This document shows positions 34,591 to 45,357 of a DNA stretch of 64,000 bases, piece after piece. Origin of the DNA: Clostridiaceae bacterium BL-3 (lineage in GTDB: Bacteria > Bacillota > Clostridia > Clostridiales > Clostridiaceae); assembly GCA_902809985.1 (NCBI GenBank), contig CADDXC010000001.1, positions 2,728,001-2,792,000 on the forward strand, read 5' to 3'. The notes under the pieces are model-generated. The model was not told the DNA's origin. It was given only the letters and a program-made list of their open reading frames with translations, and searched no databases. Within the stretch, counting starts at the first letter, position 1. Every line of letters begins with the position of its first letter. Made by a program: the position numbers and the translations under genes.

Positions 34591-35217
34591 TTAATTTTTA
34601 TTTTCTGCTAACTTCCCATCTCTTGCCTGTTCCTGCTTTAATATTGGAGATACACTCTTATAGAGAACAAGCGTAAGGGCTGTAAGTGCTATTCCCTTTA
34701 ACAGATTGAATGGCACAATGGCAAATAATACCAGTGTATTTAAATCCGTTACGCTCCCATTTATCTTTCCTGCCACCGCTACCATTGCGCTTATAGGAAA
34801 ATTAAGTACTTTTTCATAAAGAGGAAGTAGTATAAAATAATTTAGCAGTGCAGCTGCTGCCGACATGGCAATAGTTCCAGCTCCAAGGCTGATTACCGCT
34901 GACTTTTTGGTTTTCTTTTTACTGTATATATACCCTGCCGTAAAAACTAAAACTGATCCTACTGCAAAATTGGCAACTTCACCTATAAAGGCAGTCTTTC
35001 CGTTAAATATCCCATGAAGTATATTCTTCAAAAATTCTATGGCAATTCCAGCTCCTGGTCCCAGCGCAAAAGTTCCCATCAAAGCCGGTAAATCACTTAT
35101 ATCAATTTTCAAAAACGATGGGAATATTGGAAGGGCAAATTCTATAAACATAAGCAAAAAGCCAACTACTCCCAGTAATGATATTTTTACTAACCTATTT
35201 AATTTGTTATTTTTCAT
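34591..35217 (-). CDS. ribU: ECF transporter substrate-binding component, riboflavin (RibU)
   Basis: A 208-residue S component with about six membrane helices. The family-typical LKIDISDLPALMGTFALGPGAG (about 38-59) and EFLKNILHGIFNGKTAF follow the first helix. The FMN riboswitch directly upstream fixes riboflavin as the likely substrate. It works with the shared EcfA/A'/T energising module encoded elsewhere. I start at the ATG at 35217 after GGAGGG; the longer frame (MLTWKIIFDVLGG...) runs through the RBS. The gene is monocistronic. Confidence 0.92.
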   Translation of the reverse strand: MKNNKLNRLVKISLLGVVGFLLMFIEFALPIFPSFLKIDISDLPALMGTFALGPGAGIAIEFLKNILHGIFNGKTAFIGEVANFAVGSVLVFTAGYIYSKKKTKKSAVISLGAGTIAMSAAAALLNYFILLPLYEKVLNFPISAMVAVAGKINGSVTDLNTLVLFAIVPFNLLKGIALTALTLVLYKSVSPILKQEQARDGKLAENKN

Positions 35218-35273
35218 CAGTTGACACCCTCCTAAAACATCAAATATAATCTTCCAGGTGAGCAAACATAATA

Positions 35274-35299
35274 AAAAAACCTGATAAATAAATACCAGG
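35274..35299 (-). terminator. expression-platform terminator of the FMN riboswitch
   Basis: On the minus strand CCTGGTA and TATCAGG pair (one G-T) and are followed by seven T residues. It lies between the FMN aptamer and ribU, so it is probably the FMN-dependent terminator. Confidence 0.75.
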
Positions 35300-35314
35300 G
35301 CTAATAAACATTAC

Positions 35315-35428
35315 ATTCTCACTTCTTCCATCCAGACTTTACTGTCGGCCTCGGAATTTCACCGAATCATACCCTTTGGGGCTCGCGGGCTGTACCGCCG
35401 GTGGGGAATTACACCCCGCCCTGAAGAT
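35315..35428 (-). ncRNA. FMN riboswitch (RFN element)
   Basis: The minus strand shows the conserved RFN blocks in order: ATCTTCAGGGCGGGGTG, CCCCACCGGCGGT, AGCCCGCGAGC, GATTCGGTGAAATTCCGAGG, CCGACAG and GTCTGGATGGAAGAAG. FMN binding would end transcription at the hairpin downstream and so turn off ribU. Confidence 0.96.
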
Positions 35429-35583
35429 TACTTTTTAATTTTCAAATTCATTATAATACTTTTATACCCATACTTCAATATATTTTCTTAAATTATATTG
35501 TAAAAAATACATTACTTTGATATATAATTAAGTTATAAAATGTAAAAGCTATTAAAAAATATATAAAGTTGGGTGATGTAATA

Positions 35584-35844
35584 ATGAAACCTGTACACAT
35601 GTTCGTAACAAGCTGGTGTCCTTACTGCAGGCAGGCACTGTCCTGGATGAAGGAACTTCAAAACAAAATTCCTGAATATAAAAATATCAATGTTGAAATA
35701 ATTGATGAAGAGAAACACCCAGAAATAGCCAAAAAATATGACTATTATTATGTACCTACATATTTCGTAGGAAACACCAAAATTCATGAGGGAGTTCCAT
35801 CCCAGGAGATAATAAGGAAAGTTTTTGAAAAATCCCTTCACTAG
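35584..35844 (+). CDS. glutaredoxin-like thiol-disulfide protein (CPYC)
   Basis: An 86-residue thioredoxin-fold protein with the redox motif in FVTSWCPYCRQAL (CPYC at about residues 12-15) and the cis-Pro region YYYVPTYFVGN (about 58-68). It is likely a cytoplasmic glutaredoxin- or NrdH-like reductant. GGGTGATG precedes the ATG at 35584; a TTG 15 bases upstream is less likely. It lies alone, converging with tex. Confidence 0.88.
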   Translation: MKPVHMFVTSWCPYCRQALSWMKELQNKIPEYKNINVEIIDEEKHPEIAKKYDYYYVPTYFVGNTKIHEGVPSQEIIRKVFEKSLH

Positions 35845-35871
35845 AAAAATTATATATTATTGGGAACCGCT

Positions 35872-38025
35872 TTACTTCATGCTAAGAGAAATCCTCTTTC
35901 TCTTAGCATCCACTTCAAGCACGGTCACCTGTACAATGTCTCCTACCTGTACAACATCAAGAGGATGTTGTACAAATTTATCTGAAAGCTGGCTTATATG
36001 CACCAGTCCGTCCTGATGTACCCCAATATCCACAAAAGCACCGAAATCAGCTACATTTCTAACTGTACCAGTAAGTACCATTCCAGGTTTAAGCTGGTTT
36101 ATATCCATAATACCTGTCTTAAGCACAGGTTTTGGAAGCTCTTCTCTTGGATCTCTTCCTGGTTTTTTTATCTCTTTTATTATATCTTTTAAAGTGGGTA
36201 TTCCTACCTGAAGTTTTTCAGAAAGAACTTGCATATCTATCCTTTCCACTCTATCATCAATATGGGAGACATCTTGTTTTTTAAGATCTTCTGAAGTATA
36301 CCCCAAAGTTTTTAAAAGTCCTCTTGCCGCACTATAGGATTCGGGGTGTACTGAAGTATTATCCAGCGGTTCGGCGCTTTCCATCACTCTGAGAAATCCA
36401 GCACACTGCTCAAAAGCCTTGCTGCCAAGTCTTTTCACCTTTAAGAGTTCTTTTCTGCTTTTAAATTTTCCATTTTCCTCTCTGTAGACTACAATATTAG
36501 CTGCTATAGTTGAATTTATTCCTGATATATAGGATAAGAGAGATGGCGTTGCTATATTTAAATCCACCCCTACACTGTTTACACAATCCTCTACCACACC
36601 TTTTAGGAATTCATCTAATTTTTTAGGAGCAATATCATGCTGATACTGTCCCACTCCTATGGATTTAGGATCTATCTTAACAAGTTCTGCAAGTGGATCT
36701 TGAAGCCGCCTTCCTATGGATATAGCTCCCCTTAAGGATACATTTATATCTGGATATTCCCTTGCTGCAAGTTCAGAGGCAGAATAGATGGAAGCTCCCG
36801 CTTCAGATACTATGACATAATAGAGATCCCTGTTTTTCTCTGCTTTTACTTCTTTTATAAGTCTTCCTATTACTTCTTCAGACTCTCTGCTGGCAGTTCC
36901 ATTTCCAAGAGATATAACATCAACATTATATTTATAAATCAGCTCTTTGAGTTTTTTTATAGATCCATCTATATCGTTTTGGGGAGCAGTAGCATATACT
37001 ATGGCAGTATATAAAAGCTTACCCGTATCGTCCAGTACCGCAATCTTACATCCATTTCTAAAACCAGGATCATAGCCAAGTACATTTTTGCCTTTTATAG
37101 GAGGCTGCATTAGAAGGGCCTTTAGATTGGCCTTGAATATCTTTATAGCCCCTTCCTCTCCTCTGTCCGTAAGTTCAGATCTTATTTCCCTTTCAATAGC
37201 AGGGTAGATCAGTCTTTTTAAAGAATCTCCAATACTTTTTTCTATATATGAATCAGTTATACTGTCGCCCTTCAAGCAGTGATTTTTTAAATAAATTATT
37301 ATATTATCCATATTGCAGGTTATTTTTACTGATAAAACCTTTTCTTTCTCGCCCCTGTTTATGGCAAGTATTCTATGGGCGGGAATGGATTTAACCGCCT
37401 CTTTATAATCATAATACATTTCATAGGGAGTAGTTTCTTTACTTTCCCCTCTGCTTTCAATTACACCGTTGTCATAGACAAATTTTCTTATCCATTTTCT
37501 ATACTCAGCATTGTCAGAAATAATTTCACTTATTATATCCACAGCGCCATCTAATGCTTCATCTATGGATTGAACTCCTTTTTTATCACTTACAAATTGT
37601 TCCGCATATCTTCCTATATCTCCTTTAAAATTCCCGTCTAAAATTACCTGTGAAAGTGATTCAAGTCCTTTTTCCTTTGCAATAATAGCTCTGGTTCTCT
37701 TTTTAGGCTTATAGGGTCTGTATATATCTTCTACCTCCGTAAGAGTAGTGGCATTTTCTATAGATTTTTGCAAATCTTCTGTCAGCTTGCCCTGCTCCCC
37801 CACTATTCTTATGATATCTTCCTTTCTTTCCTTAAGATTCCTGAGATATACAAGCCTTTCTTCAAGTTTTCTCAAAATCACATCACTCATGCTTCCAGTT
37901 AGCTCTTTCCTGTATCTGGCTATGAAAGGCACTGTATTTCCTGAATCTAAAAGCTCAATTACATTATCTATATATTTTTTATTTACTCCCAGCTCCAGTG
38001 CCAGCGTATTTGTTATATTATCCAT
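35872..38025 (-). CDS. tex: Tex family RNA-binding protein
   Basis: A 717-residue protein with the full Tex architecture: N-terminal helical region (NKKYIDNVIELLDSGNTVPFIARYRKEL), YqgF/RNase H-like domain (GYDPGFRNGCKIAVLDDTG, about 320-338; SEAGASIYSASELA), tandem helix-hairpin-helix region (ASLLSYISGIN, KVKRLGSKAFEQCAGFLRV) and a C-terminal S1 domain (GMVLTGTVRNVADFGAFVDIG). Tex links nucleic acid binding to transcription and RNA turnover. GAGGAAA precedes the start. It is monocistronic. Confidence 0.95.
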   Translation of the reverse strand: MDNITNTLALELGVNKKYIDNVIELLDSGNTVPFIARYRKELTGSMSDVILRKLEERLVYLRNLKERKEDIIRIVGEQGKLTEDLQKSIENATTLTEVEDIYRPYKPKKRTRAIIAKEKGLESLSQVILDGNFKGDIGRYAEQFVSDKKGVQSIDEALDGAVDIISEIISDNAEYRKWIRKFVYDNGVIESRGESKETTPYEMYYDYKEAVKSIPAHRILAINRGEKEKVLSVKITCNMDNIIIYLKNHCLKGDSITDSYIEKSIGDSLKRLIYPAIEREIRSELTDRGEEGAIKIFKANLKALLMQPPIKGKNVLGYDPGFRNGCKIAVLDDTGKLLYTAIVYATAPQNDIDGSIKKLKELIYKYNVDVISLGNGTASRESEEVIGRLIKEVKAEKNRDLYYVIVSEAGASIYSASELAAREYPDINVSLRGAISIGRRLQDPLAELVKIDPKSIGVGQYQHDIAPKKLDEFLKGVVEDCVNSVGVDLNIATPSLLSYISGINSTIAANIVVYREENGKFKSRKELLKVKRLGSKAFEQCAGFLRVMESAEPLDNTSVHPESYSAARGLLKTLGYTSEDLKKQDVSHIDDRVERIDMQVLSEKLQVGIPTLKDIIKEIKKPGRDPREELPKPVLKTGIMDINQLKPGMVLTGTVRNVADFGAFVDIGVHQDGLVHISQLSDKFVQHPLDVVQVGDIVQVTVLEVDAKRKRISLSMK

Positions 38026-38145
38026 ATTTTCCTCCTGATAGATTTTTGTCTGAAATAATGCAGCTAAAAATATATTACAACAGTTATATACATTTTGGCA
38101 AATTAATATATTTATAAAGACATCAATTAAAGAGGTTTATTTATA

Positions 38146-39471
38146 ATGAAAAATTTCATGCTGCGTTTATTATTTGCTGTATTGTGTCTTACCTGTTCTT
38201 TGAGTTTTCAATACTGTTATCTCATAACCCCTTTAGACTCAGCTGAGGTAAAACACAATATCTCCTATTTATCCTCTGATTCATTTAAAGGAAGGCTTCC
38301 CGGCACTCTGGAAAACTATGAGGTAGTAAATTTTATAAAAAATTACTTTCAAAATCAGCACTTAAGGCCCTACAAAGGCAACTATCTGGAGAACTTCAAT
38401 GTACTTTACCCCAAAAGAATAGAAGGTGTCCCCTATCTCAGGGTAATAGACAAAAATGGTTTCATAGTACGGCAATACAAATATGGAGCGGATTATAAAG
38501 AAGATATGCTGAATTTCAAGGACAACAAAATATCCTTTAAAAAATCCGATATTCTTGTGGAAAGGGGAAACAATTTCCAAATATACCAGAACGGCAAATA
38601 TTTTGTATTCTACAATCCAGAAAACGATAATCTGAATTTCAGAAGTTCCTTTATGGCAAACTCCAGTCAATCCATGTACGTAATGGTAAAAAAACAAACT
38701 GCCCAAGATATAAAAAAATATGTAGATTCTGGTTATGAAGTCAGTTGTTTCATTCCCATTGAGAATAAATTAACATCTGTATACAATATAATAGGATACA
38801 TAGAGGGAAAAAATACAAACCTCCCGCCTCTTGTTTTATGTGCGCATTTTGATCACCTTGGCACTGATCTATCTGGAAAAGTATACAGCGGATCTCTGGA
38901 CAATGCCTCTGGTACCTCTTTTTTACTGGGACTTGTAAAATATATAAACTCCCTTGGAAAGCCGGATAGAAATATAGTAATTGTATCTTTCAATGCCGAA
39001 GAATTTGGCTGTCTGGGTTCAAAGGCCTTTGTCCAAAAATACTATAATGAATTAAAAGGCTGTAAAGTAATAAATTTTGATATGATAGGCAGTGATAAAA
39101 AAATACCTCTCACTATAATGGGCAGTAAATGGGACACAAAAAAATCAAGTCTTGTCCAAGAAATAGCTAATTTGTGCCGCAAAAATAATGTGGAATTTAA
39201 ATATACCTTTGAAAATTCCAGTGACCACGAATACTTCAGAGCTTATGCTATAGATGCTGTTACTCTGTCAGATGAAGATATGTCAAAAATACATACGCCG
39301 GAAGATAAAAATAGATATATAAGTACAGCTTCTATAAGCAGGTGTTTTAGTATAGTCTCGGATGAAATATTAAATTATGCCTTTAGTAATAACTTTTATG
39401 TTCTATACTGCCGCATTTCATTTATATTATCTCTCTTAGGCATACTAATAATATTGAAACTACGTATCTGA
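38146..39471 (+). CDS. membrane-anchored M28 family zinc peptidase
   Basis: A 441-residue protein with an N-terminal signal anchor (about 5-25) and a C-terminal membrane helix (about 418-438). The M28 zinc ligands are visible: LCAHFDHLGTD (His, about 233), SLDNASGTS (bridging Asp, about 252), SFNAEEFGCLGS (catalytic Glu pair, about 285), NFDMIGSD (about 312) and SSDHEYFRAYA (His, about 366). It is likely an extracytoplasmic aminopeptidase. Its stop overlaps the convergent MFS gene by 12 bases. Confidence 0.88.
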   Translation: MKNFMLRLLFAVLCLTCSLSFQYCYLITPLDSAEVKHNISYLSSDSFKGRLPGTLENYEVVNFIKNYFQNQHLRPYKGNYLENFNVLYPKRIEGVPYLRVIDKNGFIVRQYKYGADYKEDMLNFKDNKISFKKSDILVERGNNFQIYQNGKYFVFYNPENDNLNFRSSFMANSSQSMYVMVKKQTAQDIKKYVDSGYEVSCFIPIENKLTSVYNIIGYIEGKNTNLPPLVLCAHFDHLGTDLSGKVYSGSLDNASGTSFLLGLVKYINSLGKPDRNIVIVSFNAEEFGCLGSKAFVQKYYNELKGCKVINFDMIGSDKKIPLTIMGSKWDTKKSSLVQEIANLCRKNNVEFKYTFENSSDHEYFRAYAIDAVTLSDEDMSKIHTPEDKNRYISTASISRCFSIVSDEILNYAFSNNFYVLYCRISFILSLLGILIILKLRI

Positions 39472-40725
39472 AAAAGGTTTTGCACTTTTTTTCCTGAATT
39501 CAATAAAAATCATTATTATAACAGCAACTATAAATATAATTGAACCACAGCTGAAAAATCCAAATTTTCCACCGAATTTTTCCATCACTACACCTGCAAA
39601 AGCACTCCCAAGAGGGGTGCTTCCTATATTTAAAAGAGAATATATGCTCATCACCCTTCCTCTATATGCATCTTCAGTATTAAATTGGATTATGGTATTG
39701 GCTTTATTTAAAAAAGTAAGATTGAAAAATCCTATGAGCACAAAAATCATACTTACAGATATAAAATTTTTTGTGAACAGAGTTACTATCTGTAAAATTG
39801 CAATTATAAAGGAATTTATAATAAGATAATATCTAGCTCTAATTCTCCTGCCCTGTCCTGCCATAAACATGGCTCCAAGAAGAGAACCCAGACCTATAAG
39901 GCTCATTAGCAAACTATAGGTCCTGGCTCCGCCTTCCATGACTTCTTTTGCAAAAACAGGAACAATCACATTGCTGTTGAACGCAAAAGTACATACTATT
40001 GCCATCATGAACATTGTGGATATCAATATTCTTTTATGTACTGTATACAATATACCATCTTTCAGATCTTTAAGCAAATTGGATTCAGTATTTCTAATTA
40101 CGGGATTTCCCATATGTTTTATCTTGACTATCCCATATATTACAGGTATGAAACTGACGGCATTCATCAGGAAGCACTGGAACACTCCGAGATCATCCAT
40201 TATTATTCCCGACGCCGCAGGTCCAATTATACGTGACATATTGAATACGGTGGAATTTAAGGATATGGCATTGGGCAGATCTCTTTTTCCCACAAGTTCA
40301 ATAAAAAAGGACTGCCTGGTGGGCATATCAAAGCTTGTTATGATTCCATTTATAGCCGCCAGCAGAGCAAGTATCCAGTATTTGCTCTCACCCATATATA
40401 CAAAAAAGCTCAGTGCAAAAGCCTGCAGCATATAGGATATCTGGGTTACAAGAAGAATCCTTTTCTTGGGATGCCTTTCCACAATTACACCACTTAACAG
40501 GGTTATTAAAAGCACCGGAGCATATTGAAACACACCTATAAGTCCAAGCAAAAAAGGAGAATTGGTTATTTTATAAACGTACCAGCTCAGTGCCGTATTC
40601 TGAATCATGGTTCCCATAAGTGACAAAAATTGTCCGGATAAAAAATATCTGAAATCTCTATGATTAAGTGAAATAAAGGTATCTTTGAATTTTGTTCCAG
40701 TGCTCAATGTCATAGCCCCTCCCAA
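39460..40725 (-). CDS. MFS transporter (MFS_3 / EntS-like exporter)
   Basis: A 421-residue twelve-helix transporter. The N-terminal LNHRDFRYFLSGQFLSLMG, the loop 2-3 motif GVIVERHPKKRILL and the FDMPTRQSFFIELVG stretch after helix 4 are typical of MFS_3-type exporters related to EntS and macrolide pumps. It would use the proton gradient to expel a small molecule. The substrate is not deducible. AAACAGTTGGGAGGGG lies near the start. It stands alone, 12 bases into the M28 gene at its 3' end. Confidence 0.88.
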   Translation of the reverse strand: MGGAMTLSTGTKFKDTFISLNHRDFRYFLSGQFLSLMGTMIQNTALSWYVYKITNSPFLLGLIGVFQYAPVLLITLLSGVIVERHPKKRILLVTQISYMLQAFALSFFVYMGESKYWILALLAAINGIITSFDMPTRQSFFIELVGKRDLPNAISLNSTVFNMSRIIGPAASGIIMDDLGVFQCFLMNAVSFIPVIYGIVKIKHMGNPVIRNTESNLLKDLKDGILYTVHKRILISTMFMMAIVCTFAFNSNVIVPVFAKEVMEGGARTYSLLMSLIGLGSLLGAMFMAGQGRRIRARYYLIINSFIIAILQIVTLFTKNFISVSMIFVLIGFFNLTFLNKANTIIQFNTEDAYRGRVMSIYSLLNIGSTPLGSAFAGVVMEKFGGKFGFFSCGSIIFIVAVIIMIFIEFRKKSAKPFSDT

Positions 40726-40782
40726 CTGTTTAAAATTAATATACTGCCTGATAATTAAAATCCGGCAGTATATTAATTACAT

Positions 40783-41887
40783 CTATTTTGTTTGCTGATT
40801 TAAATATCCCTTTATAAAATCATCTATATTACCGTCCATTATGGAAGATATATTTCCACTTTCAACACCTGTCCTGTGATCTTTTACCAGTGTATAAGGA
40901 TGAAACACGTAGGATCTTATCTGACTTCCCCATCCCATATCCTTAAGCTCTCCTGTCAAATCCTCTATTTTGTCTTTATGTGCTCTCTCCTTAAGTTCTA
41001 CCAGCTTTGATTTCAACATTTTCAGTGCCTGCTCCTTGTTGTAGTGCTGGCTTCTTTCATTTTGACACTGGACAACTATGCCTGTAGGTATATGGGTTAT
41101 TCTAACAGCTGATTCAGTTTTATTTACATACTGTCCCCCTGCGCCTCCTGCCCTGAAAGTATCTATTTTTAGATCTTCAGTTCTTATACTTATATCCTGA
41201 CTCCCTGTGAGTTCAGGAAGCACCTCTACTGACGTAAAAGAGGTCTGTCTTTTCCCATTTGCATTAAAAGGAGATATTCTAACCAGTCGGTGAATTCCCT
41301 TCTCTGCTTTTAAATATCCATAGGCAAATTCTCCAATAATTCTCAGAGAAACACTTTTTATTCCAGCATCATCCGCAGCAAGCATATCCAATGTCTCAAT
41401 TCTGTAACCTTTTTTTTCTGACCATCTTGTATACATCCTGAGGAGCATTTCCGTCCAGTCCTGCGCATCTTTTCCTCCTACTCCTACATGTAAATTCAAT
41501 ATGGCATTATTTCTGTCATACTCACCATTTAGAAGCGTTTCCGTTTTGAACTTTTCTACATGAAACTGTATATTTTTTACTTCACCTGATATATCCTTAG
41601 GTGAAATACTCTCATCTTCCGATGCAATTTCAATGAGAACTTTAGCATCCTCTATTCTCTGCAGGAGACTCTTGTATTCATTGAGCTTATCCTCAAGATC
41701 TTTTTCCTCACTGGATACCCTTTGAGCTTCTTCTACATTATCCCAAAAGCCAGCCTTTTGCATTTTCATCTGGAGTTCTTCTATTCTATTTTTAGAACCT
41801 TCTATGTCAAAGTGAATCCCTCATTTGCTCTATACTCTGTTCCAGATCATTTAATTTATTCATATCTTCTTCCAATTGAAATACCAT
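40783..41887 (-). CDS. prfB: peptide chain release factor 2, with programmed +1 frameshift
   Basis: The first reading frame starts at the ATG at 41887 (MVFQLEEDMNKLNDLEQ) and runs 26 codons to an in-frame TGA at 41807-41809. The sequence AGGGATTCA-CTT-TGA-C matches the classical prfB frameshift site: internal Shine-Dalgarno, slippery CTT, UGA. After the +1 shift translation continues DIEGSKNRIEEL in the second frame to the stop at 40783, giving 367 residues. RF2 features are SPF in RISPFNANGK and GGAGGQYVNKTESAVR (the GGQ loop). The factor recognises UAA and UGA, so low RF2 favours readthrough at this UGA. Located 23 bases after secA. Confidence 0.95.
41806..41820 (-). other. prfB programmed +1 frameshift signal
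   Basis: Minus strand AGGGATTCACTTTGAC: the AGGG acts as an internal Shine-Dalgarno with the same distance to CTT-TGA as in Escherichia coli prfB. Zero frame ends at the TGA; the shifted frame reads GAC (Asp). Confidence 0.93.
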
Positions 41888-41910
41888 TTAATCACTCTCC
41901 TTTTATAATT

Positions 41911-44418
41911 TTAGGCAGTTCTTCCGCAACAATTTTTATATTTTTTACCGCTGCCGCAGGGACATGGATCATTTCTTCCCACAGTCTTCGCCTTTCTTAT
42001 AGGTTTCTTTTTTACCACACTATCCTCCTGCTGATTAGTACTTACGTTTCTAGCTACTCTTTCTCTTTCCGGTGCTCTCTCTATCTGTACATGAAGCAAA
42101 TACTTGATTGTATCCACTTTGATATTGTAGATCATTTCATTGAACATCTGACTGCCCTCAAATTGATATGCCTGGGCAGGTTCCTGCTGCCTATAAGCTC
42201 TGAGCCCAATAGCTCTCTTTAGATGCTCCATATCATCTATGTGATCCATCCACCTTGTATCAACAACCCTGAGAAGAATAACTCTTTCAATTTCTCTCAT
42301 CTGTTCCGGGGTAAATTCCTTTTCTTTCTCCTCATACATTTTTATCCCTATATCTGTAAATTTAGCTTTAATTTCTTCATTGGAAAGATTTATAATATCA
42401 TCTTTTTTAACAGAACCCTTGGGTATATAAATTTCCTCCATATAGTCAATCAGTTTCACTATTTCATCTTCAAAATCCTCTTCTATACCAGATATATGAG
42501 AATCTACAATAGAAGATACCAAATCCTCTATCATCTTTAACATATCATCTTTCAAATCCTCTCCCTCAAGGACTTGAGATCTCTGTCTATATATGATTTC
42601 CCTCTGCTTATTTATAACATCGTCATACTGAAGAAGTGTTTTTCTTATGTCAAAATTATTTCCTTCCACTTTCTTTTGTGCATTTTCTATGGCATTTGTA
42701 ACCATTTTACTCTCTATGGCTTCATCATCTTTAAGCCCCAGTTTTTCCACTACACCCTGAAGTCTGTCTGAACCAAATATTCTCATGAGATCATCTTCAA
42801 GAGATACATAGAATCTTGAACTTCCAGGATCGCCCTGACGGCCTGAACGACCTCTGAGCTGGTTGTCAATTCGCCTGGATTCATGCCTCTCTGTACCTAT
42901 TATCTTAAGTCCTCCCAGGGCAACAACACCTTTTCCGAGTTTTATATCAGTACCACGGCCAGCCATATTGGTAGCTATAGTAACAGTCCCCTTTTCACCT
43001 GCATGAGAAATTATCTCCGCTTCTTTTTCATGAAATTTAGCATTTAAAACCTGATGGGGAACTCCCTTTTTCTTAAGCATATCTGATAGAAGTTCTGATT
43101 TCTCTATACTCACAGTACCTACCAGCACCGGCTGACCCTTTTTATATGTTTCGTATATTTCATCAGCTATGGCATTGAATTTTCCCTTTGCACTTTTATA
43201 AACAACATCTGGATAATCTTTTCTTATAACCGGTTCGTGTGTAGGTATAGCTATTACATCCAGCTCATATATCTCTCTGAATTCATTTTCCTCCGTTTGT
43301 GCAGTACCTGTCATACCGGATAATTTATTGAACATTCTAAAATAATTCTGGTAGGTAATGGTGGCAAGGGTCTTGGATTCTCTCTCAACCTTGACTCCTT
43401 CTTTAGCTTCTATGGCCTGATGAAGCCCGTCACTGTATCTTCTCCCCTCCATCATCCTTCCTGTAAATTCATCCACTATCAGTACTTCTCCATTTTTCAC
43501 CATGTAGTCCTTATCCCGCTTCATTATATAATTGGCCTTTAGGGACTGAACCACATAATGCTGTACTTCCATATTTTCAGGATCGGCATAATTGTCAAAA
43601 TGAAAGAAAGTTTCAGCTTTTTTTACACCTGTATCTGTAAGTATGACTGCATTTGCCTTTTCATCTACCGTATAATCTTCTTTTTGCAGGGACTTTGCAA
43701 AACTATCTGCAACATTGTAGAATTCAGTTGATTTTTCTCCCTCTCCCGAAATAATAAGCGGTGTCCTTGCTTCATCAATCAGAATTGAGTCAACTTCATC
43801 CACTATGGCAAAATTCAATCCTCTTTGAACTCTCTCTTCCTTGTATATAACCATGTTGTCTCTCAAATAGTCAAAGCCAAATTCACTGTTTGTTCCATAG
43901 GTTATATCACACCTATAGGCTTCCTGACGCTGTTTTTGATCCATATCATGCAAAATAACACCCACTGTAAGACCTAATGCCTCATATACAGGTGCCATGG
44001 AATCCCTATCCCTTTTAGCAAGATAATCATTCACAGTTACTATATGCACTCCCTTGCCGGTAAGAGCATTTAAATAAGCCGGTGCCGTGGCAACCAGAGT
44101 TTTACCTTCACCGGTTTTCATCTCTGCTATCCTCCCCTGGTGCAATACCACTCCACCTATTAACTGTTCTTTGTACTGTTTCAACCCTACATTTCTATAT
44201 CCTGCTTCCCTGACAACTGCAAAAGCTTCAGGCAGTATCGAATCCAGAGATTCTCCCTTGGAAATTCTATTCTTAAATTCATCTGTTTTAGCTCTCAACT
44301 CTTCATCACTAAACTGCTTCATTTCAGAATCCATACTATCTATTTTATCCGCTATAGGGATAATTCTTTTTACTTCCCGTTCGCTGTACGACTTAAATAA
44401 TTTCTGAAAAAGTTTCAT
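41911..44418 (-). CDS. secA: protein translocase ATPase SecA
   Basis: An 835-residue preprotein translocase motor. The nucleotide-binding motifs are [14 protein letters not shown] (Walker A, about 97-110), [14 protein letters not shown] (DEAD-type Walker B, about 205-218) and [15 protein letters not shown] in NBD2. The PPXD and helical scaffold domains lie between and after. The tail [18 protein letters not shown]... ends in a CxCxnCC zinc finger that binds SecB or ribosome. hpf lies upstream and prfB downstream, the usual order. Confidence 0.97.
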   Translation of the reverse strand: MKLFQKLFKSYSEREVKRIIPIADKIDSMDSEMKQFSDEELRAKTDEFKNRISKGESLDSILPEAFAVVREAGYRNVGLKQYKEQLIGGVVLHQGRIAEMKTGEGKTLVATAPAYLNALTGKGVHIVTVNDYLAKRDRDSMAPVYEALGLTVGVILHDMDQKQRQEAYRCDITYGTNSEFGFDYLRDNMVIYKEERVQRGLNFAIVDEVDSILIDEARTPLIISGEGEKSTEFYNVADSFAKSLQKEDYTVDEKANAVILTDTGVKKAETFFHFDNYADPENMEVQHYVVQSLKANYIMKRDKDYMVKNGEVLIVDEFTGRMMEGRRYSDGLHQAIEAKEGVKVERESKTLATITYQNYFRMFNKLSGMTGTAQTEENEFREIYELDVIAIPTHEPVIRKDYPDVVYKSAKGKFNAIADEIYETYKKGQPVLVGTVSIEKSELLSDMLKKKGVPHQVLNAKFHEKEAEIISHAGEKGTVTIATNMAGRGTDIKLGKGVVALGGLKIIGTERHESRRIDNQLRGRSGRQGDPGSSRFYVSLEDDLMRIFGSDRLQGVVEKLGLKDDEAIESKMVTNAIENAQKKVEGNNFDIRKTLLQYDDVINKQREIIYRQRSQVLEGEDLKDDMLKMIEDLVSSIVDSHISGIEEDFEDEIVKLIDYMEEIYIPKGSVKKDDIINLSNEEIKAKFTDIGIKMYEEKEKEFTPEQMREIERVILLRVVDTRWMDHIDDMEHLKRAIGLRAYRQQEPAQAYQFEGSQMFNEMIYNIKVDTIKYLLHVQIERAPERERVARNVSTNQQEDSVVKKKPIRKAKTVGRNDPCPCGSGKKYKNCCGRTA

Positions 44419-44560
44419 TTTTTTTTCATCCTCACCACATTAAATTTTATAAAAATACATGCTTTTTAAATTATATCATCTAACTATTAGCTATTCAACT
44501 CATAGAAATAATAGTTTACTTTAGTTTAATAATATAAGCTGTATTTTAAAGTGTAAAGAA

Positions 44561-44585
44561 GAGGAAGCTCCTGCTTCCCCTCCAG
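44561..44585 (-). terminator. intrinsic terminator of hpf
   Basis: On the minus strand GAGGGGAAGC, loop AGGA, GCTTCCTCTTC and then T residues. It lies directly after the hpf stop, before secA. Confidence 0.78.
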
Positions 44586-44592
44586 TAATAAT

Positions 44593-45120
44593 CTAAAATT
44601 CAGGTTCTATTAAACCATAATTTCCATCCCGTCTTTTATAAACTACATTTACTTCCCCATTTTCAGCATCCCTGTATACAAAAAAGCTGTGGCCTAAAAG
44701 CTCCATCTGAAGTACTGCCTCCTCTGACGACATAGGCTTCACTGCAAATTTTTTAGTTCTTACTATTTTATGTTCTTCTTCGTTTTCTTCTGCATCATTT
44801 GGTATAAATTGAAATCTTAGAGATTCAGAATTGTTTCTTTTCAAAAGCTTTGTTTTCTGCTTGCGTATTTGTCCTTCTAATTTATCTAAAACCAGATCTA
44901 TTGAAGCATACATATCTCCATTTTCTTCTTCGCCTCTTAGTATAACTCCATTAAAGGGAATGGTTACTTCGATTTTTTGCCTGTTTTTCTGTACACTTAA
45001 TGTAGCATGAGCCTCTACATCAGGGTTGAAATACTTATCAAGCCTAGATAATTTTTTTCTCACAACATTTTTCAATGCATCAGTTATCACCATATTCTTT
45101 CCAGTTACAATTATTTTCAT
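44593..45120 (-). CDS. hpf: ribosome hibernation promoting factor, long form
   Basis: A 175-residue long-form HPF (RaiA/YvyD). The N-terminal domain (1-100) has MKIIVTGKNMVITDALKNVVRKKLSRL and DMYASIDLVLDKLEGQIRKQK. The C-terminal dimerisation domain (about 115-172) has KIVRTKKFAVKPMSSEEAVLQMELLGHSFFVYRDAE. It dimerises 70S ribosomes into inactive 100S particles in stationary phase. GGGGCTG lies near the start. In other clostridia a raiA-motif RNA lies just upstream; here the likely RNA is about 12 kb away (57350-57612). Confidence 0.95.
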   Translation of the reverse strand: MKIIVTGKNMVITDALKNVVRKKLSRLDKYFNPDVEAHATLSVQKNRQKIEVTIPFNGVILRGEEENGDMYASIDLVLDKLEGQIRKQKTKLLKRNNSESLRFQFIPNDAEENEEEHKIVRTKKFAVKPMSSEEAVLQMELLGHSFFVYRDAENGEVNVVYKRRDGNYGLIEPEF

Positions 45121-45317
45121 ATTTTCAGCCCCTTTCCTATAGTTATTCTAAACTGATTGAGTATGTTTAGAATCAATATACTTTTATTTGTTAATATTAT
45201 TGTAATACTACTAATTATAAATTACAATAGCTACCTATTTAAACAATTTCACTTCAAATAAAATTCATGCTTAAATTAAAACATTTATAGAACTTCTATT
45301 AAAAATTCACATAAAAA

Positions 45318-45350
45318 AACCTGTACTTTATATAAAGTACAGGTTTTTTC
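45318..45350. terminator. bidirectional terminator downstream of the spore protein gene
   Basis: AACCTGTACTTTAT and its exact complement form a 28-base palindrome (45318-45345), with T runs on both strands. It follows the SASP stop by about 10 bases. Confidence 0.88.
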
Positions 45351-45357
45351 ATCAGAT

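Noticed and set aside
35533..35841. 102-residue minus-strand frame
   Set aside because: It is antisense to the glutaredoxin-like gene, which has CPYC and an RBS.
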